From: Rhodospirillaceae bacterium
GTDB taxonomy: Bacteria > Pseudomonadota > Alphaproteobacteria > Dongiales > Dongiaceae
Length of the DNA: 37,405 bases
Reading direction: 5' to 3'
Assembly: GCA_008012315.1 (NCBI GenBank)
Contig: SSEL01000052.1
Coordinates: forward strand, 1-37,405
Part shown: piece by piece, positions 27,113 through 34,350 of the stretch
Layout: each line of letters begins with the position of its first letter
Position numbering within the stretch: position 1 is the stretch's first letter
Program-made: the position numbers and the translations under genes
The notes under the pieces: model-generated
Databases searched by the model: none
What the model was told of the DNA's origin: nothing
Seen by the model: only the letters and a program-made list of their open reading frames with translations

Positions 27113-28375
27113 TTAATTAGGCCCGACGAAAATTAGGCTGGCATTGGTGCCGCCGAAGCCGAAGGAATTGGAAAGCGCGGCCCGGATCGGCCGCTGCTTT
27201 GCCTGTTTCGGCGCCAGATCGATGTCGCAGCCATCCGACGGATCGCTGAGATTGAGCGTCGGCGGCGCTACCTGGTCGCGCAAAGCAAGGATCGAGAAAA
27301 TGGTCTCGACCGCACCGGCCGCACCCAGCAGATGGCCGATCGCCGACTTCGTCGACGACATGGTCAGCTTATAGGCTTGCTCCCCGAACAGGCGCTTGAC
27401 CGCCCCCAGCTCGATCTCGTCGCCGAGCGGTGTCGAGGTGCCATGCGCATTGATGTAGTCGATATCTTCGACATTCATCTTTGCGCGCTTGAGCGCCGCT
27501 TGCATCGCGCGGTAGGCGCCATTGCCGTCTTCCGTCGGCGCCGTGATGTGATAGGCATCGCCGCTGAGGCCATAGCCCACCAGTTCGGCATAGATCTTCG
27601 CGCCGCGCTTCTTGGCGTGTTCGTATTCCTCAAGCACCACAACACCGGCGCCTTCGCCCATCACGAACCCATCGCGGCCCTTATCCCAGGGACGCGATGC
27701 TTCGGTCGGCGTGTCGTTATAGCCCGTGGACAGGGCGCGGGCGGCCGCAAACCCGGCGATACCGATCCGGCAGATCGTCGATTCGGCGCCGCCGGCGATC
27801 ATGACGTCAGCATCGTCGAAAGCGATCATGCGCGCGGCGTCGCCGATCGCATGACTGCCGGTCGAGCAAGCCGTGACCACCGAATGGTTCGGCCCTTTGA
27901 AACCGTATTTGATCGAAACGTGGCCGGAAGCAAGATTGATCAGGCAGGAGGGAATGAAGAACGGGCTGATGCGCCGCGGCCCCTTCTCTGCCAAAATCAG
28001 GGATGCTTCATAGATGCCTTGAAGCCCGCCAATGCCGGAACCGATGATCACGCCGGTCCGATTCTGTGCTTCTTCGGTCTCCGCTAGCCAGCCGGCATCT
28101 TTCACCGCCTCTTCCGCGGCGCCCATCGCCATGATGATGAACGGATCCATCTTCTTTTGGTCTTTGGGGGAGACGAAATCATCGGCATTGAACTTGCCCG
28201 AAGCGGTGTCGCCCAGCGGAACCTGGCCGGCAATCTTACAAGGCAGATCGGACACGTCGCAGGACTGGACGCCGCTGATTCCCGATTCCGCATTCAGCAG
28301 GCGCTTCCAGACATGATCTACGCCCACGCCCAGTGGCGAGACGATGCCCATTCCGGTTACGACGACTCGGCGCAT
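27113..28375 (-). CDS. fabF: 3-oxoacyl-ACP synthase II
   Basis: FabF (KAS II) condenses malonyl-ACP with acyl-ACP to lengthen fatty acids and controls cis-vaccenate formation in E. coli. The 420-residue thiolase-fold protein has the catalytic Cys170 in VVTACSTGSHAIGDA, His311 in NAHGTSTPLGD, and Lys343/His348 in STKSAIGHLLGAAG. The C-terminus ends SNSFGFGGTNASLIF. It is downstream of acpP by 152 bp, a gap that carries a stable stem (28421-28446), and is followed by mltG. Together with fabD, fabG and acpP it forms the fatty-acid cluster of this window. Confidence 0.98.
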   Translation of the reverse strand: MRRVVVTGMGIVSPLGVGVDHVWKRLLNAESGISGVQSCDVSDLPCKIAGQVPLGDTASGKFNADDFVSPKDQKKMDPFIIMAMGAAEEAVKDAGWLAETEEAQNRTGVIIGSGIGGLQGIYEASLILAEKGPRRISPFFIPSCLINLASGHVSIKYGFKGPNHSVVTACSTGSHAIGDAARMIAFDDADVMIAGGAESTICRIGIAGFAAARALSTGYNDTPTEASRPWDKGRDGFVMGEGAGVVVLEEYEHAKKRGAKIYAELVGYGLSGDAYHITAPTEDGNGAYRAMQAALKRAKMNVEDIDYINAHGTSTPLGDEIELGAVKRLFGEQAYKLTMSSTKSAIGHLLGAAGAVETIFSILALRDQVAPPTLNLSDPSDGCDIDLAPKQAKQRPIRAALSNSFGFGGTNASLIFVGPN

Positions 28376-28420
28376 GACAATCCTTCAGTCCTAATGGCAC
28401 AAAATCTTGAAAATCGCGTC

Positions 28421-28446
28421 GGCGGCACGGCACTAGGCCGTCCGCC
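28421..28446 (-). promoter_or_regulatory. Stable stem-loop between acpP and fabF
   Basis: GGCGG (28421-28425) and ACGGC (28427-28431) pair with GCCGT (28437-28441) and CCGCC (28442-28446), a 10-bp stem with one bulged C and the loop ACTAG. On the minus-strand transcript it lies downstream of acpP and upstream of fabF. It lacks an adjacent T-run, so it is more likely a partial terminator or an RNA-processing or stabilising stem than a full terminator. Confidence 0.5.
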
Positions 28447-28527
28447 TTGCGATGCAGCTGCTATCCAAACCCGGGGCATCCCGATCACTGAGCGGAAATG
28501 CCGACCGGACAATCTATGCGATCAGCC

Positions 28528-28764
28528 TCAGGAGGCCTTCGACTTGATGAAATCGATCGCGTCCTTGACGGTCTGGATCTTCTCGGCCGCATCGTCCGGA
28601 ATCTCGCAACCGAATTCCTCTTCGAACGCCATCACCAGCTCAACCGTATCCAGGCTGTCAGCGCCCAGATCGTCGATGAAATTGGCGGTCTCGGTGACTT
28701 TCACTTCGTCAACGCCGAGATGTTCGATCACAATCTTCTTCACCCGTTCGGCAATGTCGCTCAT
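28528..28764 (-). CDS. acpP: Acyl carrier protein
   Basis: ACP carries growing acyl chains on a 4'-phosphopantetheine arm and is one of the most abundant bacterial proteins. The 78-residue acidic protein has the diagnostic [22 protein letters not shown], where Ser37 is the attachment site. The short sequence starts [18 protein letters not shown], as in other alphaproteobacteria. A strong Shine-Dalgarno (GAGGAAAG) precedes the ATG. It lies between fabG (306 bp upstream) and fabF. The long upstream gap with hairpins and a palindrome suggests its own promoter and a regulated leader. Confidence 0.98.
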   Translation of the reverse strand: MSDIAERVKKIVIEHLGVDEVKVTETANFIDDLGADSLDTVELVMAFEEEFGCEIPDDAAEKIQTVKDAIDFIKSKAS

Positions 28765-29070
28765 CTTTTCTTTCCTCGATGTTCTGGCTCCAATCGGATC
28801 GACTCGAACGTTTTTCGAATCAATCCCTTAGCAGCCCAAATCTTCTATACTTTGGTGACGTCACCCAGATGACATCGCCGTTCGCTGCTCCCTGGCAAGC
28901 CCTATCTTTCATAACTGCTGGCAGCGATGAAAGATAGCGGCCCGCACTTGGCTACCAAGTTCGGCACCTGCTCTATTTAGGTGCGATATGCCGGCATCCA
29001 AGCACTTCCGGGGTCACTTAACACAGTTACCCGGCTTTGACCAGACGCCGGATAATGGGCGAAAAGCCCA
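28765..29070 (-). promoter_or_regulatory. Structured acpP leader / fabG-acpP gap
   Basis: This 306-bp gap holds no ORF I can support but several inverted repeats: 29055-29060 with 29066-29071 at the fabG stop; 28964-28969 with 28979-28984; 28946-28951 with 28955-28960; and the longest, 28902-28912 with 28927-28937 (11 bp, with an inner 4-bp stem). None is followed by a T-run on the minus strand. They may form a structured 5' leader or an unannotated small RNA for acpP. A possible minus-strand -10 (TATAGA) lies near 28845, but no good -35 was found. Confidence 0.5.
28854..28865. promoter_or_regulatory. 12-bp perfect palindrome GGTGACGTCACC, possible operator
   Basis: A perfect 12-bp palindrome lies about 90 bp upstream of the acpP start codon, next to a TATAGA that could be a -10. 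Its size and symmetry suit a dimeric regulator. The regulator is not identifiable from the sequence; fatty-acid regulators of the FadR, FabR and FabT types have different published consensus sites, so none is proposed. Confidence 0.45.
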
Positions 29071-29808
29071 TCAAATCATAGCCATGCCGCCATTCACATG
29101 GATCGTTTGGCCGGTAACATAGGCGGCTTCGATGCTGGCCAAATAGACGCTTGCAGCGGCGATATCATCACCTTGCCCCAGGCGACCTGCCGGAACGGCG
29201 GCCAGCAGCCGGGTTTTCTGGTCCTCGTTCAGGACGTCGGTCATGGCGGTTTCGATGAAACCGGGGGCGATGCAATTGACGGTAATGCCGCGTGAAGCCA
29301 CTTCCTGGGCCAGCGATTTCGACATGCCGATCATGCCGGCTTTCGCCGCGGCGTAATTCGCCTGGCCGGCATTGCCCGTCACGCCGACGATCGAGGTGAT
29401 GCCGATGATGCGGCCCCAACGGCGCTTCATCATGCCTTTGATCGCCGCCCGCGACAGCCGGAAGGTCGCCGTCAGATTGACGTCCAGCACCTTTTGCCAA
29501 TCCTCGTCCTTCAGCCGCATGGCGAGCATGTCGCGGGTCAAACCGGCATTGTTGACCAGGATATCAAGCTGTCCCAGGGCTGCTTCCGTCTGCTTGGTCA
29601 ACTCTTCCGTCGCGGCCGGATCGCCGAGATCGCAAGGCAGCACCACGGTACCCTCACCGAGCTCGGCCGCCACCTTTTCCAGCGCCTCGCGACGCGTACC
29701 GGACAAAGCGACCTTGGCGCCCTGGGCATGAAGCGCCCTGGCGATGGCGCCGCCGATGCCGCCCGAAGCCCCTGTCACCAGCGCTGTTTTACCCGTCAGA
29801 TTGAACAT
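29071..29808 (-). CDS. fabG: 3-oxoacyl-ACP reductase
   Basis: FabG reduces 3-oxoacyl-ACP with NADPH in each round of fatty-acid elongation. The 245-residue SDR protein has the cofactor motif TGASGGIG (12-19), NNAG (86-89), catalytic Ser139, Tyr152 and Lys156 (YAAAK), and the PGFIETAMT segment. The start is close to fabD: fabD ends 61 bp upstream on the same strand. acpP follows after a 306-bp gap with hairpins. The C-terminus ending GGMAMI is typical of FabG. Confidence 0.97.
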   Translation of the reverse strand: MFNLTGKTALVTGASGGIGGAIARALHAQGAKVALSGTRREALEKVAAELGEGTVVLPCDLGDPAATEELTKQTEAALGQLDILVNNAGLTRDMLAMRLKDEDWQKVLDVNLTATFRLSRAAIKGMMKRRWGRIIGITSIVGVTGNAGQANYAAAKAGMIGMSKSLAQEVASRGITVNCIAPGFIETAMTDVLNEDQKTRLLAAVPAGRLGQGDDIAAASVYLASIEAAYVTGQTIHVNGGMAMI

Positions 29809-29869
29809 ATGCTGTTTCCCGCTCTTGAAGTGTCTTGAGGTCGGATTCCGGTATCGGCGCGCGATGATC

Positions 29870-30820
29870 TCAGCCGAGAACCTTCAACGCCGATTCGATA
29901 TCGGCCGGCTGGCCGACCGACAGGGAATCGATTTCCTTGTCGATGCGCTTGATCAGCCCGGCCAAGACTTTGCCGGCGCCGAGCTCGACCACCTGGTGCA
30001 CGCCGGCCGCCTTCATCGCCATCACCGATTCCCGCCAGCGCACGGTCCCGGTCACCTGTTCCACCAGTTGCCGGCGAATGGTGGCCGGGTCGCTCACCGG
30101 CTTGGCGGTGATATTGGCAATCAGCGGCACCGCCGGCATGGCGATCTCGGCCGTTTCCAGCGCCGCCGCCATGGCATCCGCCGCCGGCTGCATCAACGGG
30201 CAATGAAAGGGAGCCGAGACCGGCAGCAGGACGCTTCGCTTGGCACCCTTCTCGGCCGCCAGCGCGACAGCCTTCTCGACCGCCTCCTTATGGCCGGAGA
30301 CCACGACCTGGCCCGGCGCATTGTCATTCGCCGCGGCGCAGACCTTGCCGGTCGCCGCAGCAGCATCGGCCGCGATGGCCTGGGCTTGCTCGAGATCCAG
30401 GCCCAGCAGCGCCGCCATGGCGCCGACACCGACCGGCACGGCCTTCTGCATCGCCTGGCCGCGCAGTTTCAGGAGCCGGGCCGCATCCGGCAAATTCAGG
30501 CTGCCCGCCGCCGCCAGAGCGGAATATTCACCTAGCGAATGCCCGGCCACATAAGCAGCCTTGTCGGCCAGCCGCCAACCGCCTTCGCTTTCCAGCGTCC
30601 GCAGGACGGCCATGCTGACGGCCATCAAGGCGGGCTGGGCATTTTCGGTCAGGGTAAGCTCGGCTTCGGGTCCCTCGAACATCAGCCGGCTCAGCTTCTG
30701 GCCGAGGGCATCGTCGACTTCCTGGAACACATGGCGCGCCGCCTGGAAGGCCTCGGCCAGGGCCTGGCCCATGCCGACCGCCTGAGACCCCTGGCCCGGA
30801 AAGACGAAAGCGCGCGCCAT
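29870..30820 (-). CDS. fabD: Malonyl-CoA:ACP transacylase
   Basis: FabD loads malonate from CoA onto ACP to supply elongation units. The 316-residue protein starts MARAFVFPGQGSQAVGMG, where GQGSQ is the family N-terminal motif. It has the nucleophile Ser95 in AGHSLGEYSA and the catalytic His206 in SAPFHCPLM, with the family Gln at residue 12. I chose ATG 30820 over 30865 because GGAG lies at good spacing and the longer version has no conserved content. It is the first gene of the minus-strand fab cluster; its promoter lies in the 387-bp gap before the divergent rpsF. Confidence 0.97.
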   Translation of the reverse strand: MARAFVFPGQGSQAVGMGQALAEAFQAARHVFQEVDDALGQKLSRLMFEGPEAELTLTENAQPALMAVSMAVLRTLESEGGWRLADKAAYVAGHSLGEYSALAAAGSLNLPDAARLLKLRGQAMQKAVPVGVGAMAALLGLDLEQAQAIAADAAAATGKVCAAANDNAPGQVVVSGHKEAVEKAVALAAEKGAKRSVLLPVSAPFHCPLMQPAADAMAAALETAEIAMPAVPLIANITAKPVSDPATIRRQLVEQVTGTVRWRESVMAMKAAGVHQVVELGAGKVLAGLIKRIDKEIDSLSVGQPADIESALKVLG

Positions 30821-30926
30821 GTACCACTCCGACAGTTTGTTAAGATGAGTTCCGCAGATCTGCAAAATTCAGGGCGGCATAGATACTGCCGATCCAGGGC
30901 AAGTCAAGGCGTCACGGAAATACACA

Positions 30927-30941
30927 TTAATGATATGTTAA
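30927..30941. promoter_or_regulatory. TTAA-N7-TTAA, CtrA-like site
   Basis: TTAA (30927-30930), seven bases, TTAA (30938-30941) matches the full CtrA box TTAA-N7-TTAA known from Caulobacter and other alphaproteobacteria. It is in a rare AT-rich patch of the divergent fabD-rpsF region, about 57 bp upstream of the rpsF -35. Whether it is bound is inference. Confidence 0.45.
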
Positions 30942-30997
30942 ATACTCGCCTTCTTCGGTGACATCCCCACCCTCCGCCGAAAATCCATGGCGGCGCC

Positions 30998-31025
30998 TTG
31001 CTTTCCTGATGGCGGTGTGTATAGT
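30998..31025 (+). promoter_or_regulatory. Sigma-70 promoter of the rpsF operon
   Basis: TTGCTT (30998-31003), a 16-bp spacer and TATAGT (31020-31025) form a good promoter. Transcription would start near 31032, leaving a leader of about 175 nt before rpsF. The rest of the 387-bp gap (30821-31207) holds the CtrA-like site, the leader hairpin and no gene I can support. Confidence 0.65.
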
Positions 31026-31155
31026 CCGCCGCCTCAACCCTGCCGGTCTCCGTCGCGGGCAGCTTTGGCTGTTCGAGACAGGCGATAAGCCCCGTGAGAC
31101 CGGCTAGGCCCGGCAAGCTGATGTGGCCACGCCGTTTTGCCTGTTTCAGGCAGAC

Positions 31156-31179
31156 CGGTCCAACCCCAGCACCGGACCG
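31156..31179 (+). promoter_or_regulatory. Leader hairpin before rpsF, possible S6:S18 binding element
   Basis: CGGTCC (31156-31161) pairs with GGACCG (31174-31179) around a loop that contains ACC next to a GG, giving a CCG near the stem. In many bacteria rpsF leaders have a hairpin with a CCG motif that binds the S6:S18 complex for feedback control. The match here is only general, so this is tentative. Confidence 0.3.
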
Positions 31180-31207
31180 TGCAACAGCCAGAGGGAGCCA
31201 TCAGCAG

Positions 31208-31681
31208 ATGCCTTTCTACGAGAATATTTTTATTGCGCGTCAGGACGTGTCCTCCGCCCAGGTGGAAGCCCTGACCGATCAGTTCGTCGGGATCCTTGAA
31301 GCCCAGGGCGGCAAGGCGACCAAACGCGAATATTGGGGCCTGAAGAGCCTCTCCTACCGGATCAAGAAGAACCGCAAGGGCCATTATGTTCTGCTCAACA
31401 TCGACGCCCCGGCGGCGGCGGTGATTGAGATGGAGCGCAACATGCGCATCCATGAAGATCTGCTGCGCCATCTGACGGTGAAGGTCGACGAGCTGGAGGA
31501 AGGTCCTTCCGCCATGCTGCAGAGCCGTGGCCGCGATCGTGACGATCGTGGTCCGCGTGGTGACCGCGACGATCGCGGCCCGCGTGGCGATCGTGGCGAC
31601 CGGGGACATCGCGACCGCGATGACCGCCTGCGCCCGACCCGCGACCGGCAGGAAGCCCAGAGTGAAGGAGATGCCCAATGA
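31208..31681 (+). CDS. rpsF: 30S ribosomal protein S6, with repetitive Arg/Asp/Gly tail
   Basis: S6 binds 16S rRNA with S18 in the 30S platform. The 157-residue protein has the core fold ([26 protein letters not shown] through VKVDELEEG, residues 1-100). The remaining 57 residues are a low-complexity tail rich in Arg, Asp and Gly, including two tandem DDRGPRGDR units. The start ATG 31208 gives the canonical MPFYENIF; an upstream in-frame ATG at 31094 lies in the leader. The stop overlaps the rpsR start as ATGA (31678-31681). Such tails occur in other alphaproteobacterial S6 proteins, but this one is long and repetitive. Confidence 0.97.
   Translation: MPFYENIFIARQDVSSAQVEALTDQFVGILEAQGGKATKREYWGLKSLSYRIKKNRKGHYVLLNIDAPAAAVIEMERNMRIHEDLLRHLTVKVDELEEGPSAMLQSRGRDRDDRGPRGDRDDRGPRGDRGDRGHRDRDDRLRPTRDRQEAQSEGDAQ
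31541..31594 (+). repeat. Two tandem 27-bp units in rpsF
   Basis: Codons 112-120 and 121-129 of rpsF are direct repeats (31541-31567 and 31568-31594) that both encode DDRGPRGDR and differ only by synonymous changes. A looser RGD/RDR pattern continues to about 31630. The synonymous changes show that selection has kept the peptide while the DNA drifted. Confidence 0.8.
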
Positions 31682-31965
31682 GCGCTGATCGTACCGATGC
31701 GCCGCGCGCTGAAGGCGGCCGTTCCGGCGGCGCCGGTGGCGGCCGTCGCCCGTTCTTCCGTCGCCGCAAGTCCTGCCCGTTCTCGGGCGACCAGGCGCCG
31801 AAGATCGACTACAAGGACGTGAAGCTGCTCCAGCGCTTCATCTCCGAACGCGGCAAGATCGTGCCGAGCCGCATCACCGCGGTTTCGACCAAGAAGCAGC
31901 GCCTCCTCGCCCAGGCGATCAAGCGCGCCCGCTTCATCGGCCTGCTGCCCTATGTGATTAAGTAA
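31678..31965 (+). CDS. rpsR: 30S ribosomal protein S18
   Basis: S18 pairs with S6 in the small subunit. The 95-residue protein has a Gly/Arg-rich N-terminal extension (about 1-30) followed by the conserved core: [39 protein letters not shown] and the basic end [22 protein letters not shown]. The start overlaps the rpsF stop by 4 bp (ATGA), and AAGGAG lies just upstream. The stop TAA is part of the Shine-Dalgarno of rplI. This coupling keeps S6, S18 and L9 in balance. Confidence 0.98.
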   Translation: MSADRTDAPRAEGGRSGGAGGGRRPFFRRRKSCPFSGDQAPKIDYKDVKLLQRFISERGKIVPSRITAVSTKKQRLLAQAIKRARFIGLLPYVIK

Positions 31966-31978
31966 GGAGGACGACATC

Positions 31979-32545
31979 ATGGAAGTCATCCTGCTGGAAC
32001 GGGTCGAAAAGCTGGGCCATATCGGCGATGTGGTGAATGTGAAGCCGGGCTTCGCCCGTAACTTCCTGCTGCCGCAGAAGAAGGCCCTGCGCGCGACCGA
32101 AGGCAACAAGAAGCGCTTCGAAGAGCAGCGCGCCCAGATCGAAGCGAACAACCTGAAGCGTCGCCAGGACGCGGAAGGCATCAAGGACCGCGTCGAAGGC
32201 TTGAAGATCGTGTTGATCCGTCAGGCCAGCGAAACCGGCATCCTGTTCGGTTCGGTTGCCGCGCGCGATATCGCCGAAGGTGTCACCAATGCCGGCTTCA
32301 CCATCGAGCGTCGCCAGGTGATCATGGATAAGCCGATCAAGACGCTCGGCTTGCATCCGGTACGCGTTGCGCTGCATCCGGAAGTGGTCATCAGCGTCAC
32401 GGCCAACGTCGCCAAGTCGGAAGACGAAGCGGTGGCGCAGGAGAAGGCCGGCGGCTTCGTGATCAAGACCGACGAAGACGAAACGCCGGAACTCGACTCG
32501 CTGCTGGCGGAAGCCGCCGAAGCCCAGTCGCAGACCGAGGCGTAA
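31979..32545 (+). CDS. rplI: 50S ribosomal protein L9
   Basis: L9 binds 23S rRNA and has a two-domain dumbbell shape. The 188-residue protein shows the N-domain opening MEVILLERVEKLGHIGDVVNVKPGFARNFLLPQKKA, a long connecting helix, and the C-domain ending PEVVISVTANVAKSEDEA. It is longer than the usual 150 residues because of an acidic, Gln/Glu-rich C-terminal tail (about 30 residues: KTDEDETPELDSLLAEAAEA and onward). A perfect TAAGGAGG Shine-Dalgarno (31963-31970) overlaps the rpsR stop. A strong terminator follows at 32594. Confidence 0.98.
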   Translation: MEVILLERVEKLGHIGDVVNVKPGFARNFLLPQKKALRATEGNKKRFEEQRAQIEANNLKRRQDAEGIKDRVEGLKIVLIRQASETGILFGSVAARDIAEGVTNAGFTIERRQVIMDKPIKTLGLHPVRVALHPEVVISVTANVAKSEDEAVAQEKAGGFVIKTDEDETPELDSLLAEAAEAQSQTEA

Positions 32546-32593
32546 TCCCGAATCGATGCTGTCGGCAGATTGCCTGCAGCTCCGAGTCGCAAG

Positions 32594-32623
32594 AACGGCC
32601 ATCCCGACGGGATGGCCGTTTTT
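32594..32623 (+). terminator. Intrinsic terminator after rplI
   Basis: A perfect 12-bp stem (32594-32605 with 32609-32620) with the loop GAC ends in a run of five T (32619-32623). It closes the rpsF-rpsR-rplI operon 48 bp after the rplI stop, so dnaB needs its own promoter. Confidence 0.92.
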
Positions 32624-32685
32624 CGTTGCCCTTCCATAAAGATAGAAGCGGCGATTCGGTCGTCGCGGTTTTTGATTTATCATCG

Positions 32686-32703
32686 TTATTCACGTAATCC
32701 ACA
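32686..32703 (+). promoter_or_regulatory. Two abutting DnaA-box-like 9-mers upstream of dnaB
   Basis: TTATTCACG (32686-32694) and TAATCCACA (32695-32703) lie directly head to tail. Each differs by one base from the DnaA box TTATNCACA. They sit 38 bp before the dnaB start in an AT-rich patch. A weak promoter (TTGATT 32672-32677, 17 bp, TAATCC 32695-32700) would overlap them, so DnaA binding could repress or time dnaB transcription. Binding is inference. Confidence 0.45.
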
Positions 32704-32740
32704 GCCCCCCGCTGGAACCATGATCTGCTAGTGTCCGCCC

Positions 32741-34240
32741 ATGGAATCGAACGCCCCCCTCGCCAATGTCACCCGCCTGCGCAATCAGGCCGATGCATCA
32801 TCCGACGTCATGACGCAGCGCACACCGCCCCACAATCCCGAGGCGGAACAGGCCTTGCTGGGCGCGATCCTGGCCAACAACCAGGTCTTCGATAAGGTCA
32901 ACGAATTCCTCCGGCCCGACCATTTCGCCGATGCGCTCCATGGTCGCATCTACGAAGCGATCGGCAAGCTGGTGCAGCGCGGCCAGATCGCCAATCCGGT
33001 CACGTTGAAGAATCTGTTCGACCAGGATGGCGCGCTCGCCGAGATCGGCGGCGCGCAATATCTCGTGCAGCTTGCCCAATCCGTGGTCAGCATCATCAAT
33101 GCGGAGGATTACGGCAAGGCGATCTTCGATCTCTTCCTGCGCCGCCAGTTGATTTCGCTCGGCACCGATATCGTCAACGATTCCTATATCCACGATCCGG
33201 ACGTGACGGCGGTCAACCAGATCGAAGGCGCCGAAATGAAGCTGTTCAATCTGGCTGAAAGCGGTCAGACCGAAGGCGGACCGAAGCGTTTCGATACGGT
33301 GGTCAAGACCGCGCTGGAAATGGCCGAACTGGCTTTCAAGCGCGATAGCCAGTTGACCGGCGTCCCCACCGGCCTCGACGATCTCGACAAGAAATTGGGC
33401 GGTCTGCAGCCTTCCGATCTCATCATCCTCGCCGGCCGGCCCTCCATGGGCAAAACCTCGCTGGCCACCAATATGGGCTATAACGCGGCCAAGCGGGAGA
33501 AGAGCGCGGAGCCGGGCGATACCTTCCGGGTGGCATTTTTCTCAATGGAAATGTCGGCTGAGCAGCTGGCCCATCGTATCATGGCCGATGAATCCGGCGT
33601 CTCATCGGATCGCATCCGCCGTGGCGAGGTGACCGATGATGAGTTTCCGCGCATCGTCGAAGCCGCACAGACGATGTCGTCACGGAAATTCTTCATCGAC
33701 GATACGCCGGCTTTGACCGTGCCCGCCTTGCGCACCCGGGCCCGCCGCCTGAAGCGGCAATACGGCCTCGACCTCATCATCATCGACTATTTGCAGCTGA
33801 TGCGCTCCGCCAGCGCCAAGGGTGGCGAGAACCGGGTTCAGGAAATTTCCGAAATCACCCGCGGCCTGAAGGCCATCGCCAAGGAACTGAACGTGCCGGT
33901 GGTCGCCCTTTCGCAGCTCTCGCGTGCCGTCGAGAACCGCGAAGACAAGCGCCCGCAGCTTGCCGATCTGCGTGAATCCGGCTCGATCGAACAGGACGCC
34001 GACGTCGTCATGTTCGTGTTCCGCGAGGAATATTACCACGAGCGCAAGAAGCCCTCGGATCATGACACCGACAAGCTGCAGCAATGGATGCAGGAAGCGG
34101 AACGCCTGCATAACAAGGCCGAGCTTATTCTTGCCAAGCAGCGCCACGGCCCGATCGGCACCGTCATGCTGCATTTCGAGGGCACGGTGACCCGGTTCAG
34201 CAACCTCATGCTCGACGACCATCTGCCGGCGCATCACTGA
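32741..34240 (+). CDS. dnaB: Replicative DNA helicase
   Basis: DnaB is the hexameric 5'-3' helicase of the replication fork. The 499-residue protein has a short variable N-terminus, then the helical N-domain ([20 protein letters not shown] from residue 28), a linker, and the RecA-like domain. Walker A is [10 protein letters not shown] (231-240), Walker [13 protein letters not shown] (343-354), and the arginine-finger region includes [32 protein letters not shown]. No intein is present. The start has no visible Shine-Dalgarno. Upstream are two DnaA-box-like sites. The order rplI-dnaB-alr is common in alphaproteobacteria. Confidence 0.98.
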   Translation: MESNAPLANVTRLRNQADASSDVMTQRTPPHNPEAEQALLGAILANNQVFDKVNEFLRPDHFADALHGRIYEAIGKLVQRGQIANPVTLKNLFDQDGALAEIGGAQYLVQLAQSVVSIINAEDYGKAIFDLFLRRQLISLGTDIVNDSYIHDPDVTAVNQIEGAEMKLFNLAESGQTEGGPKRFDTVVKTALEMAELAFKRDSQLTGVPTGLDDLDKKLGGLQPSDLIILAGRPSMGKTSLATNMGYNAAKREKSAEPGDTFRVAFFSMEMSAEQLAHRIMADESGVSSDRIRRGEVTDDEFPRIVEAAQTMSSRKFFIDDTPALTVPALRTRARRLKRQYGLDLIIIDYLQLMRSASAKGGENRVQEISEITRGLKAIAKELNVPVVALSQLSRAVENREDKRPQLADLRESGSIEQDADVVMFVFREEYYHERKKPSDHDTDKLQQWMQEAERLHNKAELILAKQRHGPIGTVMLHFEGTVTRFSNLMLDDHLPAHH

Positions 34241-34350
34241 AGCAGTTTGCCGCCAATGTCGTTTGCCATCAGGTAATTTGCCTAAGAGATGCCTTGTTCA
34301 TGTGCTCTATGGGGCTATTGGACGATTTCGGAGCCGAACGCGGGAAGCCC

